NCBI GenBank assembly: GCA_022494885.1
Contig: JAGVSM010002374.1
Coordinates: 486,562 to 550,561, forward strand
Direction: 5' to 3'
Length of the DNA: 64,000 bases
Source of the DNA: Micrasema longulum
Taxonomy: Eukaryota > Arthropoda > Insecta > Trichoptera > Brachycentridae
In this document: one piece after another, positions 43,513 to 54,939 of the stretch
Numbering within the stretch: the stretch's first letter is position 1
Layout: every line of letters begins with the position of its first letter
Position numbers and translations under genes: made by a program
The notes under the pieces: model-generated
What the model was told of the DNA's origin: nothing
The model's database searches: none
The model's input: only the letters and a program-made list of their open reading frames with translations

Positions 43513-44344
43513 TTATAAATTTATTTATTTATTCATTCAAATTAACACTCGTTTAGATATTAGTGAACTTATGAAGGCTTTTAAGGCATTGCCCGTGTCT
43601 AGCCTTAATAATTAACAATTAAAATGATTTAAATTAAATTATAATAACGTGATGCAATAGAACAACAATCCAGAAAAACAAAGTATAAATAATAAATAAT
43701 AAAATTCCGACGAAGATAATATAAAAAAATAATTATACACAAATATTAAAATACAAAATTTACAAATTTAGATTCATACATAATCAAATATACAAAAAAA
43801 TAGTTTCATTGAAATCAATAGAAAAAAAAATATACAAAAACATAATTGAAATGATAATTGAGATACCTATGGTTTTTAGAAACTCACTCTACACTATAGT
43901 AAGACCCGAGAGTCACAAATAATATTCCAAATAATAGTGAGTACTGAATGAAATAATACAAAAATACAAAGTGAAAAAACATTAAAATATCAAGATATAT
44001 AAAAAGTAAATAAAAGTATGGAAGGAGAGCGGATAAGTCAATTTTCGCTAATCTCGAACTTCAAAAAGATTGACCTCGCCCCTATCGATGTGCAGCAACC
44101 AATTGAAAACATTTTTCTCAAATACATTGGCGCTTGTGGAGTTCTTTATGGCTGCCAGAAGATGATTAAAAATTTTAGGAGTGAGGAAGGTAACATTTCT
44201 TTGAGCTGGCTTTGAGTGAGTGGTAAGGCCAAGGTATTTAATCCTTCCCGCTGATCGCGTCTGTATAAACAGTGTTGATTCGAGTGGAACTGCTGATTTC
44301 ACGAAATGCACTGATAATTTTATCAAAAAAAACTCTAATGACAT
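43513..44344 (-). mobile_element. CR1-like LINE 3' end with long UTR
   Basis: Minus frame 44344-44048 reads IQTRSAGRIKYLGLTTHSK, RNVTFLTPKIFNHLLAAIKN and VFEKNVFNWLL, the terminal block of a CR1-like ORF2. The UTR is about 500 bp and ends in 'ttatttatttattcattc' at 43520-43537. It matches the orphan tail at 19079-19260. Confidence 0.7.
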
Positions 44345-44449
44345 GGTTCACCGTGCAGTTAAACTTAAAAAGGAAAGTGAGGGGAAACTTGAGCTTGGAT
44401 CCAGGTAGTACTAGTCCTATGGACTACCTATACGTTTAAAGCAAGAATA

Positions 44450-44804
44450 CAGAGTGTTTTTAAACCCTGTCACATCCGAAACCATGATGATCAGTATGGG
44501 CAAGAAGACATATTAGCATATTTAAAAAAATATTTAGAATAAAGATTTTTTTTTTTAATAAAATATTTTTAAAAAAACAAATGGTTGTTTACTTCTGCAG
44601 GGGAGAAGTGAGGGGAGCGCGGCGAAGTATCAGACTCCCCCCCTCGTTTCTACCCTGCAGAAATAAGCAACCTTTTGCTTTTTTTGATATTTTATTTTTT
44701 TAAATTTTATTCGTTCCAAAAAATTATTTTAATGTGCAAATACGTATTTTTGCTCATACTGATCATCGTGGTTTCAGATGTGACAGGGTTTAATGAACAC
44801 CCTG
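44450..44804. repeat. MITE K, complete, TA-flanked
   Basis: 'cagagtgtttttaaaccctg' at the left and 'cagggtttaatgaacaccct' at the right form TIRs, with TA on both outer sides (44448-44449, 44805-44806). The whole 355 bp is nearly palindromic, with paired blocks 'acttctgcaggggagaag' and 'taccctgcagaaat' around the centre. The TA target suggests a Tc1/mariner-like or similar transposase source. Non-coding. Confidence 0.8.
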
Positions 44805-44949
44805 TATAGTTGTTTGGTTTAAGGTAAGCATTGTAGAAAGCTTAAACGGTGAAAACGGGATCAATCAAATAAAATTTAAAAATCAAAAACAGTTAAAACA
44901 CATTCGCTTAAAATTATCATCATAAATCTTCAAACTTTAATTCGTAACA

Positions 44950-45210
44950 GATGGTGAATAGGGGACTGCATTTGTAAAATACATGCAGTGTATCTCGAAC
45001 ACGCGTTACAGGAAGTTAAGGTGACCGGTCTCACGCTTTACCAGTCCCGGTACAGTAGAATATTTGCAGTGGAATCTCTCCCTCCACATATCTGAAAATC
45101 GTTTTTATGGCGCAGGCTGTTCCGATGGGTGAAAATATTTTTCGTGTTAAATAAATATTTCATGTTCAATATTGCATGGCAGGCGAACATGGTAACCACT
45201 ACACCACCAG
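44950..45210 (-). mobile_element. SINE A, old copy
   Basis: Order of blocks on the minus strand retained: tail side 'aggggactgcatttg', 'accggtctcacgctttacc', head side 'aaccactacaccaccag'. Inserted bases (about 45095-45140) and many changes. Confidence 0.6.
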
Positions 45211-45224
45211 TCGAACGTCTTCCT

Positions 45225-45310
45225 CTCGATTTCCTATCGAGTCAAAAGCACTTGCCCAGGATTCTGGATCTATTACACATATGGAACCGTTTTCTTCATT
45301 TCTCTGGATG
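45225..45310 (-). repeat. Repeat E, minus strand
   Basis: 'atcgagtcaaaagcacttg' and 'ccaggattctggatctatt' match 62490-62530 and the reverse of 55640-55715. Confidence 0.5.
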
Positions 45311-45514
45311 AAGACAAATTATATAGGGAACATTATTTGTTTATTTTATTTAAATATATGTAAATACAACTTTTTTATTTTAAATGAACACCTAACTGAG
45401 CACAACCCGTTTCAAAGCATTAGGTTTCATGATTTAATTTATGTATCCCGTTATATGAATACCTAAAATAATATTTTTCTCTATAATAAGGCAAATAAAA
45501 TAATAAGCAACATA

Positions 45515-45565
45515 ACTTTGAGTTTGTCGAAATGTTTGTAGAAAAGGACTGGATTTTACCCTCTT
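45515..45565 (+). repeat. Family P flanking unit
   Basis: 'tttgagtttgtcgaaatg' then 'aaggactggattttac'. It lies next to a LINE tail with no P terminus nearby. Confidence 0.55.
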
Positions 45566-45800
45566 ATATTGTGCAGCAAATGATAAAGGTGTATTAAATT
45601 TATTGATTTTATTCGGTACAGTAACAGTATTAACATAATATATCGTGGGAATTCTGCAAAAAAGCACTAAGTCAAAATTACTACTTCTGAGATAATTAAA
45701 GTTCAAAGTTTGTAAGGATATAACTTTTTCTTTATACGAAACATTCCGAAGCCAATTTGAAAAAAATGTAAATCGATCTATTTACTACATTTTATTCAAT
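45566..45800 (-). mobile_element. Jockey-like LINE C-terminal fragment
   Basis: Minus strand: NFNYLRSSNFDLVLFCRIP, VNTVTVPNKINKFNTPLSFA and YKRVKSSP, the RR..d...lyK..n and R....SP block of Jockey-like ORF2. Confidence 0.5.
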
Positions 45801-46324
45801 AGTTCAATAAATAATAACCGAATTTTCAGAACATTTTTTCAAAAAAATAGTGGATTGACATGACTTAGTGCATTTTCGCTGATACATGATACCACAGTAA
45901 GGAATTCAAATTGAAGTTACATTGTACCTGCTATAGTCACTTTGTGAGAAATGTTTTTTTTTCTTTGATTAAAAAAGGTATGTTATCATTTTATCTTATG
46001 TACAGTACCTATTACATTAGGTAAAATAATAATTAATTAGTAAAAAGAGAAAAGAAAGAAAATAATAATTGACACGCTTACCTTCGAGTGAAGCATGAAG
46101 ACATCACTTACTAGACATCTCCAGGATATCATGTCACCGACCAACATTTTTTTTTTTCAAGTCAGTACTGCTCCATAAGCTCCGCTGAAAACATCCGAAA
46201 TATTGTTATTGATGGCCCACCAGTACGGCGTCCCTTGTCCCTTGGTGCTTTTTCCCTGAACGGATTCATGTTATATTGACTCATTAGAGAAAATATCTCG
46301 ACTTGCAGTGTAGATAAGACTTAG
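45801..46324. other. Unassigned interval
   Basis: No supported feature. Confidence 0.4.
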
Positions 46325-46770
46325 TGCGGTTTCGCAGATTGAAGAGTATTTTTTCAACAGTATAACCTCATCATTAAGTCAAAACAGCAAAATTTTGACT
46401 TTGTGCTTTTACGCAGAATACCCACGATATGGTCATTTTTTTGTATTTTTACTGTAGGACACCCATGCACACACCAAAATAAATGTTCACACTGAAGACT
46501 ATACTTCAAATTATGGTAAATAAAATAAACGAAAATCATGATAAATGAAATAGATGTAGGCATATAATAATACCAATTAATAAAATATCTGCTTATTTTA
46601 ATATTTCTATGATTTTTAACTTAAATTTACGATAATTGTCATAAAAAAAAGAACCTCGGTAAAATCTTGCTCGCATATTCTCGGTATTGTATAGTGGTAT
46701 AAGCGTTTTAGTGTAATTCGTGTCCTAACGAAGGGATGGGTACGCCGCGGAACCGAAAGACACAGAAAAT
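46325..46770 (-). mobile_element. Jockey-like LINE 3' end, second copy
   Basis: Minus reading SLRQDTNYTKTLIPLYNTEN and FFYDNYRKFKLKIIEILK matches the terminal domain at 42434-42150; UTR block 'gtaggacacccatgcacaca' matches 42053-42073. One frameshift near the start. Confidence 0.65.
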
Positions 46771-46867
46771 TCGGTAAACAAATAAAATAATAATAATACT
46801 CAAATAGTTTTTACTCAATAAAATCGTATGAAAATTACAAATAAAAACGTTTTTCAAACTAGTTGGC

Positions 46868-47118
46868 CTGGGCCCCGATTACAATGGAAAATAAACAGTT
46901 ATCTTTAATTGTATCTACAAAGTAAAATTAAGTTTTCTGCATAAAAAGCAGAATATGCAAATATTTTTTTCTTTTAAAAATGTTCAATTATAAGTTACCG
47001 ATGACGATATTTTAAATGTTCGTGCAAATATACTCATTTTTGTACAAACATATCGATTTTCTGTACAGACAATCGAAAATAACTCAGTTAACTTTCCAAT
47101 GTAATCAGATCCCTGATT
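46868..47118. repeat. MITE G, free copy
   Basis: TIRs 'ccccgattacaatggaaa' and 'actttccaatgtaatcag'. Interior matches 14211-14465 ('caaatatactcatttt' in both). Confidence 0.7.
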
Positions 47119-47856
47119 CACTTATGAACATTTTATTATAAATTATTATTTAATTTGACCAAAAAAGACATGACGCAATCAAATTTGATAAATATTTGAA
47201 GAGAGACATGTCAAAAGTCAAAATAATTGTCGTACTTGCGTGAAAAGATGAATATCTGTATGCAAATACAGAGTTATGTAGCGTTCTATCCCCTCTGTCA
47301 ACCTCTCTCCCAATTGGAAAACGGCGCGACGATTTTTTTTTCATTTTTAAATTTTTAATATTTTTTAAATACAACTTAACCCGGTTTTCTTTGTGCAAGA
47401 GTGCCATTGTTTACCTCACCTTGATCTTGACCGTGGTTTGTATTTAGGGCGTCATGCGCCACTGGGAAAAGTAGTTTAAGTTCACACCAATAAGTATGTT
47501 GAGGCAAGATGTATCCAAACGTAGGCACGGTTTGTTTTCATTCTGAAAGGTTTATTGAATAAAAAACATTTGTTGCTTTTGTTGGCAACCGTTTTTCAAA
47601 CCGGAAAACGGGGCGGTGAGAAACGGAAGTTCTTGTTGACGATCCGTTTATTCATACCAGTTTATACAAAACTATCCAATGGCAAACGGCCTCGTGCAAA
47701 AAAAACGGGTACACGCCCGTTGCGAAAACATACACCGGAACAAAAAATGACCGAGAATACGGACACTTGTTTATAAATATACTAACGTTATTTGCAGACC
47801 TTTTGATAAATAAAAACGTATATGAGAGAATTATGAAGAATCATTGAAAAATTACC
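47119..47856. other. Unassigned interval
   Basis: 47440-47770 is less AT-rich and reads open in one plus frame (47555-47776, 73 codons, Lys/Arg-rich). No domain recognised; not called as a gene. Confidence 0.35.
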
Positions 47857-48113
47857 ATCATCATTCCCTTTCTACCCATTTAAGTGCATGGGTACTCCAT
47901 TGGTACACTAATTAAATCTCTTGATCATTTTTGTTACACGAAGGTAAGATGATTAGTCCTTCGCTTCAGGTGCCAATCCGGGAACTATATAAATATTCTA
48001 GTGCAACAACACAGTTTTATGTAAACATTTTATGTTAAACATGTCGGGAGTAGAGCCTGAGACTTCTTGCATGGTAAGCAAACGCGCTGATCATTACACC
48101 ACTAGGCGGAAAA
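47857..48113 (-). mobile_element. SINE A, full-length copy
   Basis: Tail side 'catcatcattccctttc' at 47862; head at 48113-48035 with B box region 'ggagtagagcctgagac' changed, and 'cattacaccactaggcgg' end. Confidence 0.8.
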
Positions 48114-48289
48114 AGATATGATCATAGAAATATTAGCGCCTAAATTTTTTTATTAGTTTTAGGGAACTCAAAATTACAAACATAAAAATATTTTTTATGC
48201 TCCTAATAATTAGCAAAAAAATATTGTTTTTACTGGACAGAATTTCATAGATCTTAATTCCTTTAAAAATGTTTTTAAAATGTGATATT

Positions 48290-48850
48290 CCCCTATTGAG
48301 ATGGTATGGGCACGTTGGCCGCAGAGCGCCCTATCGCATTGTAAACCAGGCGATCTCCAAGGATCTTTCTTGAATAACCATCACAAGAAGTGCAAGAATT
48401 TACGGGTATTGCTATGGCGGGCAACACCAATAGCCCTGAGATTGGCAGATTCAAACTCTGTTTTGGCCCGCAACGCGTAGTCCGCTGCAACGTTAGCCTG
48501 GACGAGGCAACTAAACACCGTATATCGAAAGAACTCGACATATTTCATCTTGACAGTTCGTGTTGCCTGGCCACCAGCCCTTCGCCAGTGCTCGCTATTG
48601 TAAATTCTTTATGTACGAAATAATAGGTTGTAGCCTGTGTGTAACTACTTAAAAAATAACTTCAATTGTTATCCATCTTTCTCAGTTAACCTTAAATCAA
48701 CTCACGCGCACCCATTCTATAGTGCAAAGAAATGACAAGATACAGAAGCATGGCTTGAGGGACGTCGTCCAGGATAGAAAGAATTACAGCCCGAAGACGA
48801 GGAGAGCTGACCTTAAAAATCTATGCGGACAGTGAGCAGGGATGAAACCG
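48290..48850 (+). pseudogene. Possible LINE C-terminal scraps
   Basis: 48297-48345 reads LLRWYGHVGRRAPYRIVNQ, the LRWxGHVxR block of many LINE ORF2 C-termini. 48745-48810 reads LRDVVQDRKNYSPKTRRADL. The stretch between is less AT-rich than the surroundings with an open frame (48390-48623) that I cannot assign. Confidence 0.4.
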
Positions 48851-48960
48851 GTATTTCCAATTTGTGGATTAAATATCACTCGACTTAAATTTCTGTAATA
48901 AATTGCAATGAATTTCAACCAAGAATTTTCACTAACAAACTCCAATATTTCGTTAAATGA

Positions 48961-49045
48961 TCTGCTTACCTTCTTATAACAAAATGATCAAGATAAGCTG
49001 TGGTTAGAGTGCCCTATGCACTATTAGTGCGAAAAGGGAATAATT
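48961..49045 (+). mobile_element. SINE A, 3' end only
   Basis: 'taacaaaatgatcaagataa', 'gtgccctatgcactattag', 'gaaaagggaata'. The trinucleotide tail is lost. Confidence 0.7.
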
Positions 49046-49552
49046 CGATAAAATATTGAGTTTGTGTTGCATGCAATATCCTACCCAGTATGACCTGGTT
49101 CTTATAATAAACTGGAAATGCGGACGAAATAAATGATAATTTACACTCGTGGGCAAGAACCTTCAACTTTCATGTCTATAGGAACGAATTTCTATTATAT
49201 TGCTCATAAATTTTATTATTATTAAAGATAGCAACACTGCTGAAGAAAGTTATTGTAACAAAAAGTTGTCAATCAGAATGTTATTGTTTACGAATAAAAG
49301 TTTTAGGTCATATTTGGGGACTGTCCGTCAAATGCGTTTGAGAAAACGGTTGTGATATTAATTTAAAAGTTTTCATTCATAAAGTCGGCCATTTTATTAC
49401 GGTTTATAATACAAATTAGAATGTAGTAAAGTGACGTTTGGGGATTCGACATTTTGGCTGCAAACAGAAAACGCATGTTTAGTTCATTTTTGGGATATAC
49501 GGTATGTGCAATATATTATTTTAATTAATAGTTATTATATAAGCATATTACA
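49046..49552. other. AT-rich interval, nothing recognised
   Basis: No supported feature. Confidence 0.4.
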
Positions 49553-50215
49553 ACAGAGACGAGGAACATTCGAAAGTAGGTAATATGAAAGTCTAGACAC
49601 TTACGGGGCTTATGACGTGTCATTGTCTGGTTTAAATGCCCATTTTACTTACTGCGTAACAATTATTATTTTACCTATGTTTAAAGGTTCATATTTTTGA
49701 AACTCTTCCTTATAATGATTTGTGTGAAATTAAAGAGCTGAAACGTTTTATTAAAATCCATCCTTTGTCTAAAAACATTTGTACAAACTAAATCTTGATT
49801 AAACTGACTGGTCTAAGAAGAAGTATGAAAATTGATACCTCTCATTTATTTATTTTGTATGCAGATAATTGGTAGAATTCCACAATAAAACTTGGTAAGG
49901 TATCCAAAATAAAACACTTTATTTAGATTTAATTCTATTTATATTTTGTAGAAATATATGTGATACGTTTCGTTTTGTTGACACTATCAAACTAACTGAA
50001 ATATTAACGAAGTTTCCTTATATACTAACAATATTTTTTGCTCAATAATATAGGTGCATAATAGTGCACTATAGGTCATAAGCCTAATAAATGACTATTC
50101 CATATTTTATTCTCTTAAATGTTATCTATCTCTGTAGTAATGTGTTCGTCTTATCAACTCCCTAGGAGGTGAAATCCAGTTCTTGTCAACAAACATTTGG
50201 AAAAATAAAAAATAT
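49553..50215. repeat. Family P copy, expanded and diverged
   Basis: Left end 'attacaacagagacgagg' (49553), 'gtctagacacttacgggg', then the middle. The right end is 'ggtcataagcctaataaatg' and 'tatctctgtagtaatg' (about 50142). The flanking unit in reverse follows (50158-50200). About 250 bp of AT-rich sequence between the arms is not in other copies. Confidence 0.6.
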
Positions 50216-51060
50216 TGCTTCTTTTCATATTTACATGTTTATGACCTAACTATGTATGTCGAATAAATGGAAAAACGCAATTTCAGTTACACTTAATGAG
50301 AGAAAAGTAGAATTATACATTTTGAAAATATAAAAAAAAAAAATTAAATAAAGTAGATACTTTCATAAACGATGAACAACTAATTGAAATTAAACATGTT
50401 AAATACTTACTAACAATTTATCGACAATGAATACTAACAATTCATTTCAATAATTTAACAACGTTTGTCGTTTTTTTTAAATCAAAAACACTGTTCCAAA
50501 AACGGACAAAAATTAATTGTATGAAGCTTTTGTAAAATTTTAAATATTCAACTAATATGGGAAACGGTTAACCAAATGGACATAGACAGACTAAAACCGT
50601 AGCGAAATAAAATATTAAAGTTAGTATATGACCATCTAACACCAACCAAAGAAGTCTTGGAAAAAACTGAACAATTAAATGTTGAAATTTAATTATTAAT
50701 AAACCACTGACGTTATTGTAAACCAAGAATTAAAACATGAAAAAAATAATATTAATCACGTATACAATACGAGAATATCAAAACAATATTACATACAACA
50801 TTAACAAACAAAACTTATTTTGTCCTTAGACAATCGAGACTAATGAACAAGGGACTGAAATTATCCAATAAACTATCAGACAAAACTAAATAAAATACTC
50901 AGACAACCTTTTCAAAAGATGTTAAAAATATTATCATCAACAACAGAGTATGAATTCAAAATAGAAATAAATTTTATAGTTAATGTATTTCAAATAAAAA
51001 AAACCAAATTCATTTACAGATTCCAGTGACGTCAGGAGCTCGCGAGGTCTTGAAGTAAGC
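50216..51060 (+). mobile_element. CR1/Jockey-like LINE remnant
   Basis: Broken plus frames in order: FINDEQLIEIKHVKYLLTI (the K.VKYLG block), KNILKLVYDHLTPTKEVLEK, EQLNVEI, then HTTLTNKTYFVLRQSRLMNK, GLKLSNKLSDK and FSKDVKNIII. This is the terminal part of ORF2, similar to 39195-39660. Many frameshifts. Confidence 0.55.
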
Positions 51061-51109
51061 ACTAAATTCTGTAAATATTACAATTACATTTATGGCGACA
51101 GACTAAACT

Positions 51110-51180
51110 TTTTTGAGAAGGAAATATGGAAGTTTAGGAATTTACAGGGCTTATGATATGTTATTGGGTGGTTAAACTGG
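51110..51180 (+). repeat. Family P fragment
   Basis: 'ttttttgagaaggaaatatg', 'ggaatttacagggcttatga'. Left-arm piece without terminus. Confidence 0.65.
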
Positions 51181-51369
51181 TTCGCAGTCATGCCTGGAAA
51201 AACCGTCTAAATTGTGTTCTCATTTAGGAAACGTCGGCTAAAACCGCCAGCTTCAATTCCGAAGACATTGGTAGTGAAAAGATGGCAAATACAGAAACAG
51301 AATTGATTATATTTATGGCTGGAGGATATATTGTGCCCCCAAAAAAAAAAAAAATTTTCTGCGAAGCGC

Positions 51370-51690
51370 TACGCTGGATTAACGTGGGAGGATGCGAGAG
51401 TGCTGAAACTAGGAGTGGATATGAAATATAAGAAGATAATTAAAATTAGGTATAATCAGTCCGACGTGCAATCGTCTTTTTCGCACAGAATTGGTGAAGC
51501 ACCAGCGAGAAAGTGACCAATAAATAAATAACCTATTTATCATGAAATTTTCTGCATCGGTACGTATTGCGTTTTTTAAAAATAGTTATTATATTTGTAT
51601 ATCGGGCACCCGAAGACAGCAGATAAAACTGGGCGCTTTTACGGGTTTTTTAGATTGTTCTAGTTCCTAGAAAAATATTGAGAAACGCCG
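51370..51690 (+). repeat. Repeats shared with 60.5-60.9 kb
   Basis: 'ataatcagtccgacgtgcaa' at 51450 recurs at 60713. 51610-51660 ('cagcagataaaactgggcg', 'acgggttttttagattg') recurs in reverse at 60515-60585 (repeat X). The start (51385-51410) matches the LINE C-terminal fragment at 24279. Order and orientation differ between the two loci. Confidence 0.5.
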
Positions 51691-51814
51691 ATGGTAAATA
51701 TTTATAGTGCGTATCACTGCTTCAGTGCCATATTCCAGGGAGAAAATAAGGTAATACGTTTGTGTGAAGAAAAGTCAGACTGCGCTTCCTTTGAAGATTA
51801 AATATTATTGAGTA

Positions 51815-51890
51815 TACCAACAATATCTTGAGTTTGTCCAAATTTTTGTAGACAAGGACTGGATTCAACTCCCTGGGGAGCTGTTTATAT
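51815..51890 (+). repeat. Family P flanking unit
   Basis: 'tcttgagtttgtccaaattt', 'caaggactggattcaactcc', directly before the P terminus at 51891. Confidence 0.7.
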
Positions 51891-52294
51891 TAACATATTA
51901 CAACAGAGATGAAGAACATTTAAGAAAAGGTAAAATAGAGTTTAAGTGGCCACTTTACACACTGTGTAACATTCACCATTCTGCCTATATTTGAACATCT
52001 ATATTCCTTCAATTCTTTCATCTGTTGATGTTTGTGAAGTTAAAGAACTGAAACCTTTATTTATGCAGGTGAGATCATATTCAATAAAGGTTTCAGCTCT
52101 TTAACTTCACAAACATCAACAGATGAAAGAATTGAAGGAATATAGATGTTCAAATATAGGCAGAATGGTGAATGTTACACAGTGTGTAAAGTGGCCACTT
52201 AAACCAGCCATTAACAGGTCATAAGCCCTGTAGATGCCTAGACTTCCATATTACCTTTTTTTAAATGTTCTTCATCTCTGTTGTAATATGTTAA
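51891..52294. repeat. Family P element, complete palindrome
   Basis: 404 bp. Outer 34 bp ('ttaacatattacaacagaga' and on) are mirrored perfectly or nearly so at 52261-52294. Arms contain 'cattcaccattctgcctat' (51971) and its mirror 'aggcagaatggtgaatgtt' (52158). The centre is 'gcaggtgagatcatattca'. This is the best reference copy for the 'gatgaagaaca' subfamily. Confidence 0.85.
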
Positions 52295-52369
52295 TTGAGT
52301 ACACCTACAAAACATTACTTTAAAATTTATTATATAAATAAAAGACGAGTGATACTTTAATCCACACAT

Positions 52370-52440
52370 TTGGAATATCCAGTGACCGGTTTCATCGCTT
52401 TCGCGACATCTCCGAGACTGGTATCTTTATTAAAGAGTTC
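52370..52440 (-). repeat. Hammerhead-like motif, isolated
   Basis: Minus strand 52421-52384: CGGAGATGTCGC, tetraloop-like GAAA, GCGAT, then GAAACCGGTC. The hairpin TCGC/GCGA is perfect. CUGANGA is degraded to CUCGGAGA. Nearby 'gccagtgaccggtttc'-like context matches 35633. Confidence 0.45.
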
Positions 52441-53220
52441 AATGTTCTTCTATCTTTTAGTTTTTCTTATTTTATCTTTAATTTTTACTAAATTTAAATA
52501 CTTTTGTTTCACTGCTGCACTTGAATGTAATTTCTAATATATGTAAAAGTCCGTGGGGCGTGTAAATTAATAAATAAATAAGACGGACAAATGTTAGAAC
52601 AAGAAAATAATACCAAAATTTGACTTAAGGCGTCATTAAATTTTGAGTAAAAATAACATATATTACGACCAACCTGAGAAACAGGTTAAGTGTAAAGAAA
52701 GTTAGGGAAGTGTGACGTATTATAGTGTTATAGCGTGCTACAGCATATTCGTTATATTTGTGGATACAAACAAAGATTTGTTCCGACTTGACTCTTTGTC
52801 CCTGACGGTACAAATTTGCCAAGGTGTAAAATAACTAACATAACATCATACATAATAATGCATTTGATGTCACTAATTACGACCTGTAAATGTTTTGACA
52901 TTTTTTTATTAGTTTCGGCCATTTTGAAGTACATAGTAACAAAAAATTACTCCAGGAGATCAGTTTTGCGTACGATTCACCCGTTAAGTTTTGTATAGTT
53001 ACTATTCCTTTACAAACCTCAATATCAAAACAATGATACTAAATGAGTTCTTTTTTTTTAAATTTCTCTGATACGATTATAATGCTGGTTTTTCATTTAT
53101 TTTTGAAAATATATTGTAGTGCAAAAATAACAACTTTTAATATTGGGATTCCCCGACGACATTATTACTACTATTGTTTTTTTTTATATGAAGAGTAAAA
53201 AAAAAACGAGGAGAATATGT
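52441..53220. other. AT-rich interval, nothing recognised
   Basis: No supported feature. Confidence 0.4.
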
Positions 53221-53745
53221 CATGTTTTACATTTATCTCTCTCTTCAACCCATGCCTCATGTCTGAGGACGGTGATTATGCCTGACTTATGGCTCATCTG
53301 TGGACAGTCTTCCTCCATCTAGAACGGTCTCGTACTCTTCTGTAGGCTTTCGTCAGTGATAATTTTGATAATTCAGTGACTAGGCCACTCCATCTTGTCG
53401 GTTGACGTCCACGCAACTTTGTCCCTTCGACACTTTCCAAGAGAATAGTTTTCTCCAAAATATCAGAGTTCCCCCTGGACATATGACCAAAGAAGTACAG
53501 GATTCTTTTCTCGCACATGGGTTTTAGTCTTTCTCCTATGTCTAGTTTCTGGAGTTTAGATACATTCATACGTCTGGCCGTTCACGGAACCCGCAGCATT
53601 CGCCGCCCACACCACATTTCGAAAGCTTCGAGTTTTTTCTTTTCTGATACTTTCAGTGCCCAACACTCCTGTCCGTACATGAACACTGAGAAAACCAAGG
53701 CCTTTACCAGTCTCTTTTCAAGCTATAAAAATATGAAATAGTACA
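53221..53745 (-). pseudogene. RTE-type LINE C-terminus
   Basis: Minus strand from 53735: LEKRLVKALVFSVFMYGQEC, ALKVSEKKKLEAFEMWCGRR, stop, then NVSKLQKLDIGERLKPMCEK, LYFFGHMSRGNSDILEKTIL, VEGTKLRGRQPTRWSGLVTE and RVRDRSRWRKTVHR. This is the region from thumb to C-terminus of RTE-like ORF2. Only one in-frame stop over 150 codons, so fairly young or slowly decaying. The palm is absent. Confidence 0.75.
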
Positions 53746-53831
53746 AATTACTAAATCTATGTACAGAAAACAAAAAGTTTAACACTGTTTTTTTTTCATG
53801 GAAAATTTGAAAGTTTGCTGTTTTTAGTGTA

Positions 53832-54217
53832 ATAATAATAATATTTGGCTTATTTATATAGCGCCATTTTTGTAAAAAATCACCTCAAGGGCCCTTTATA
53901 ATTGTATATGTAGACTTACATTCTAACTAAACTTAAGTGATATATTATATTTCCAGATTTAAAATTGAGGGTATGATACGAGTAGTTTAAAGAAGTGGGA
54001 TTTTAGTTAGGATCTGAACTGACTGGGACTATCGATGATTTTTAAGTTTGAAAGCAATTGGTTCCAGGCAGAAGGGCCGGCGGCGGCAAAAACACGATCT
54101 CCAAATCTAGTGTTTGGGGAGCGCCGGATTTCAACAAGTTTTCCTCTTCCTGAATCAAATGCTGACCTAAGAGTAGATTTTGTAATACACTATGCAGAAT
54201 TAACTATACATGGTTAA
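53832..54217 (-). mobile_element. L2-like LINE 3' end, second copy
   Basis: Minus strand: LRSAFDSGRGKLVEIRRS, GDRVFAAAGPSAWNQL and IIDSPSQFRS, the AGP.AWN.LP terminal block as in 11831-11960. It ends in the conserved tail with 'aggtgattttttacaaaaat' and 'tggcgctatataaataag' near 53850-53880 and an AAT run at 53832-53845. Confidence 0.75.
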
Positions 54218-54939
54218 AACAAAACTTTTTTTAAAGTAAATGTCATAGCATTATATGCTCTTGAATTGACGTACAAAAAAAGACAAGAAAAAAATAAAGA
54301 TGCCACAAAAAATAAAAGAAGTTAATTAAATTCGTTAATTGTAGGGATGTTCTATGGAGTCACGGACGGAAAACTATACAATTAAATAAAATGACAATGG
54401 TAAAAATTGTTATTTAGTTTTTTTTACATGAGGTTTTTTAATTCACTTCTTTAAAAGCCTCTATGTGGTTAGGGTGTGTGGTTAGGTATTTCAAAAAAAT
54501 ACAAAGGTTTCGACGAGCTGGTTTCTAGATGTGCCGTTCCATTTTAATTATAGTTTTTTCTGCAAATAAGTTAACTTTCCTATATCGTCAAGAAAATGCA
54601 GATACAGCCTTAACCCAGTGAATTTGTAATAACTTACTTAAATTATAAAATAACTCTAAGTGACCCGGTCTGACCCCGACTTATTTCCAATCCGAGAGAA
54701 AGGATAAAGAGAAATTCAGTTCACGTTATATGATCTAGTAACAAACTAGGACAAAAACCCTATTCGATGCACTCGTAGGTATATAAGTTGTGATGAAATT
54801 TGTATTTCATAGTGTCATTTATATTTTTCGCTAGAAAGATTTACTACTAGGCAACTCAAATTAATAAAAATACACAATATTGATTTTTGTGATATAAAAA
54901 TATTTGATTAAACGAATTTTCCGGCTTTCCAAGTATTTA
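54218..54939. other. AT-rich interval, nothing recognised
   Basis: No supported feature. Confidence 0.4.
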
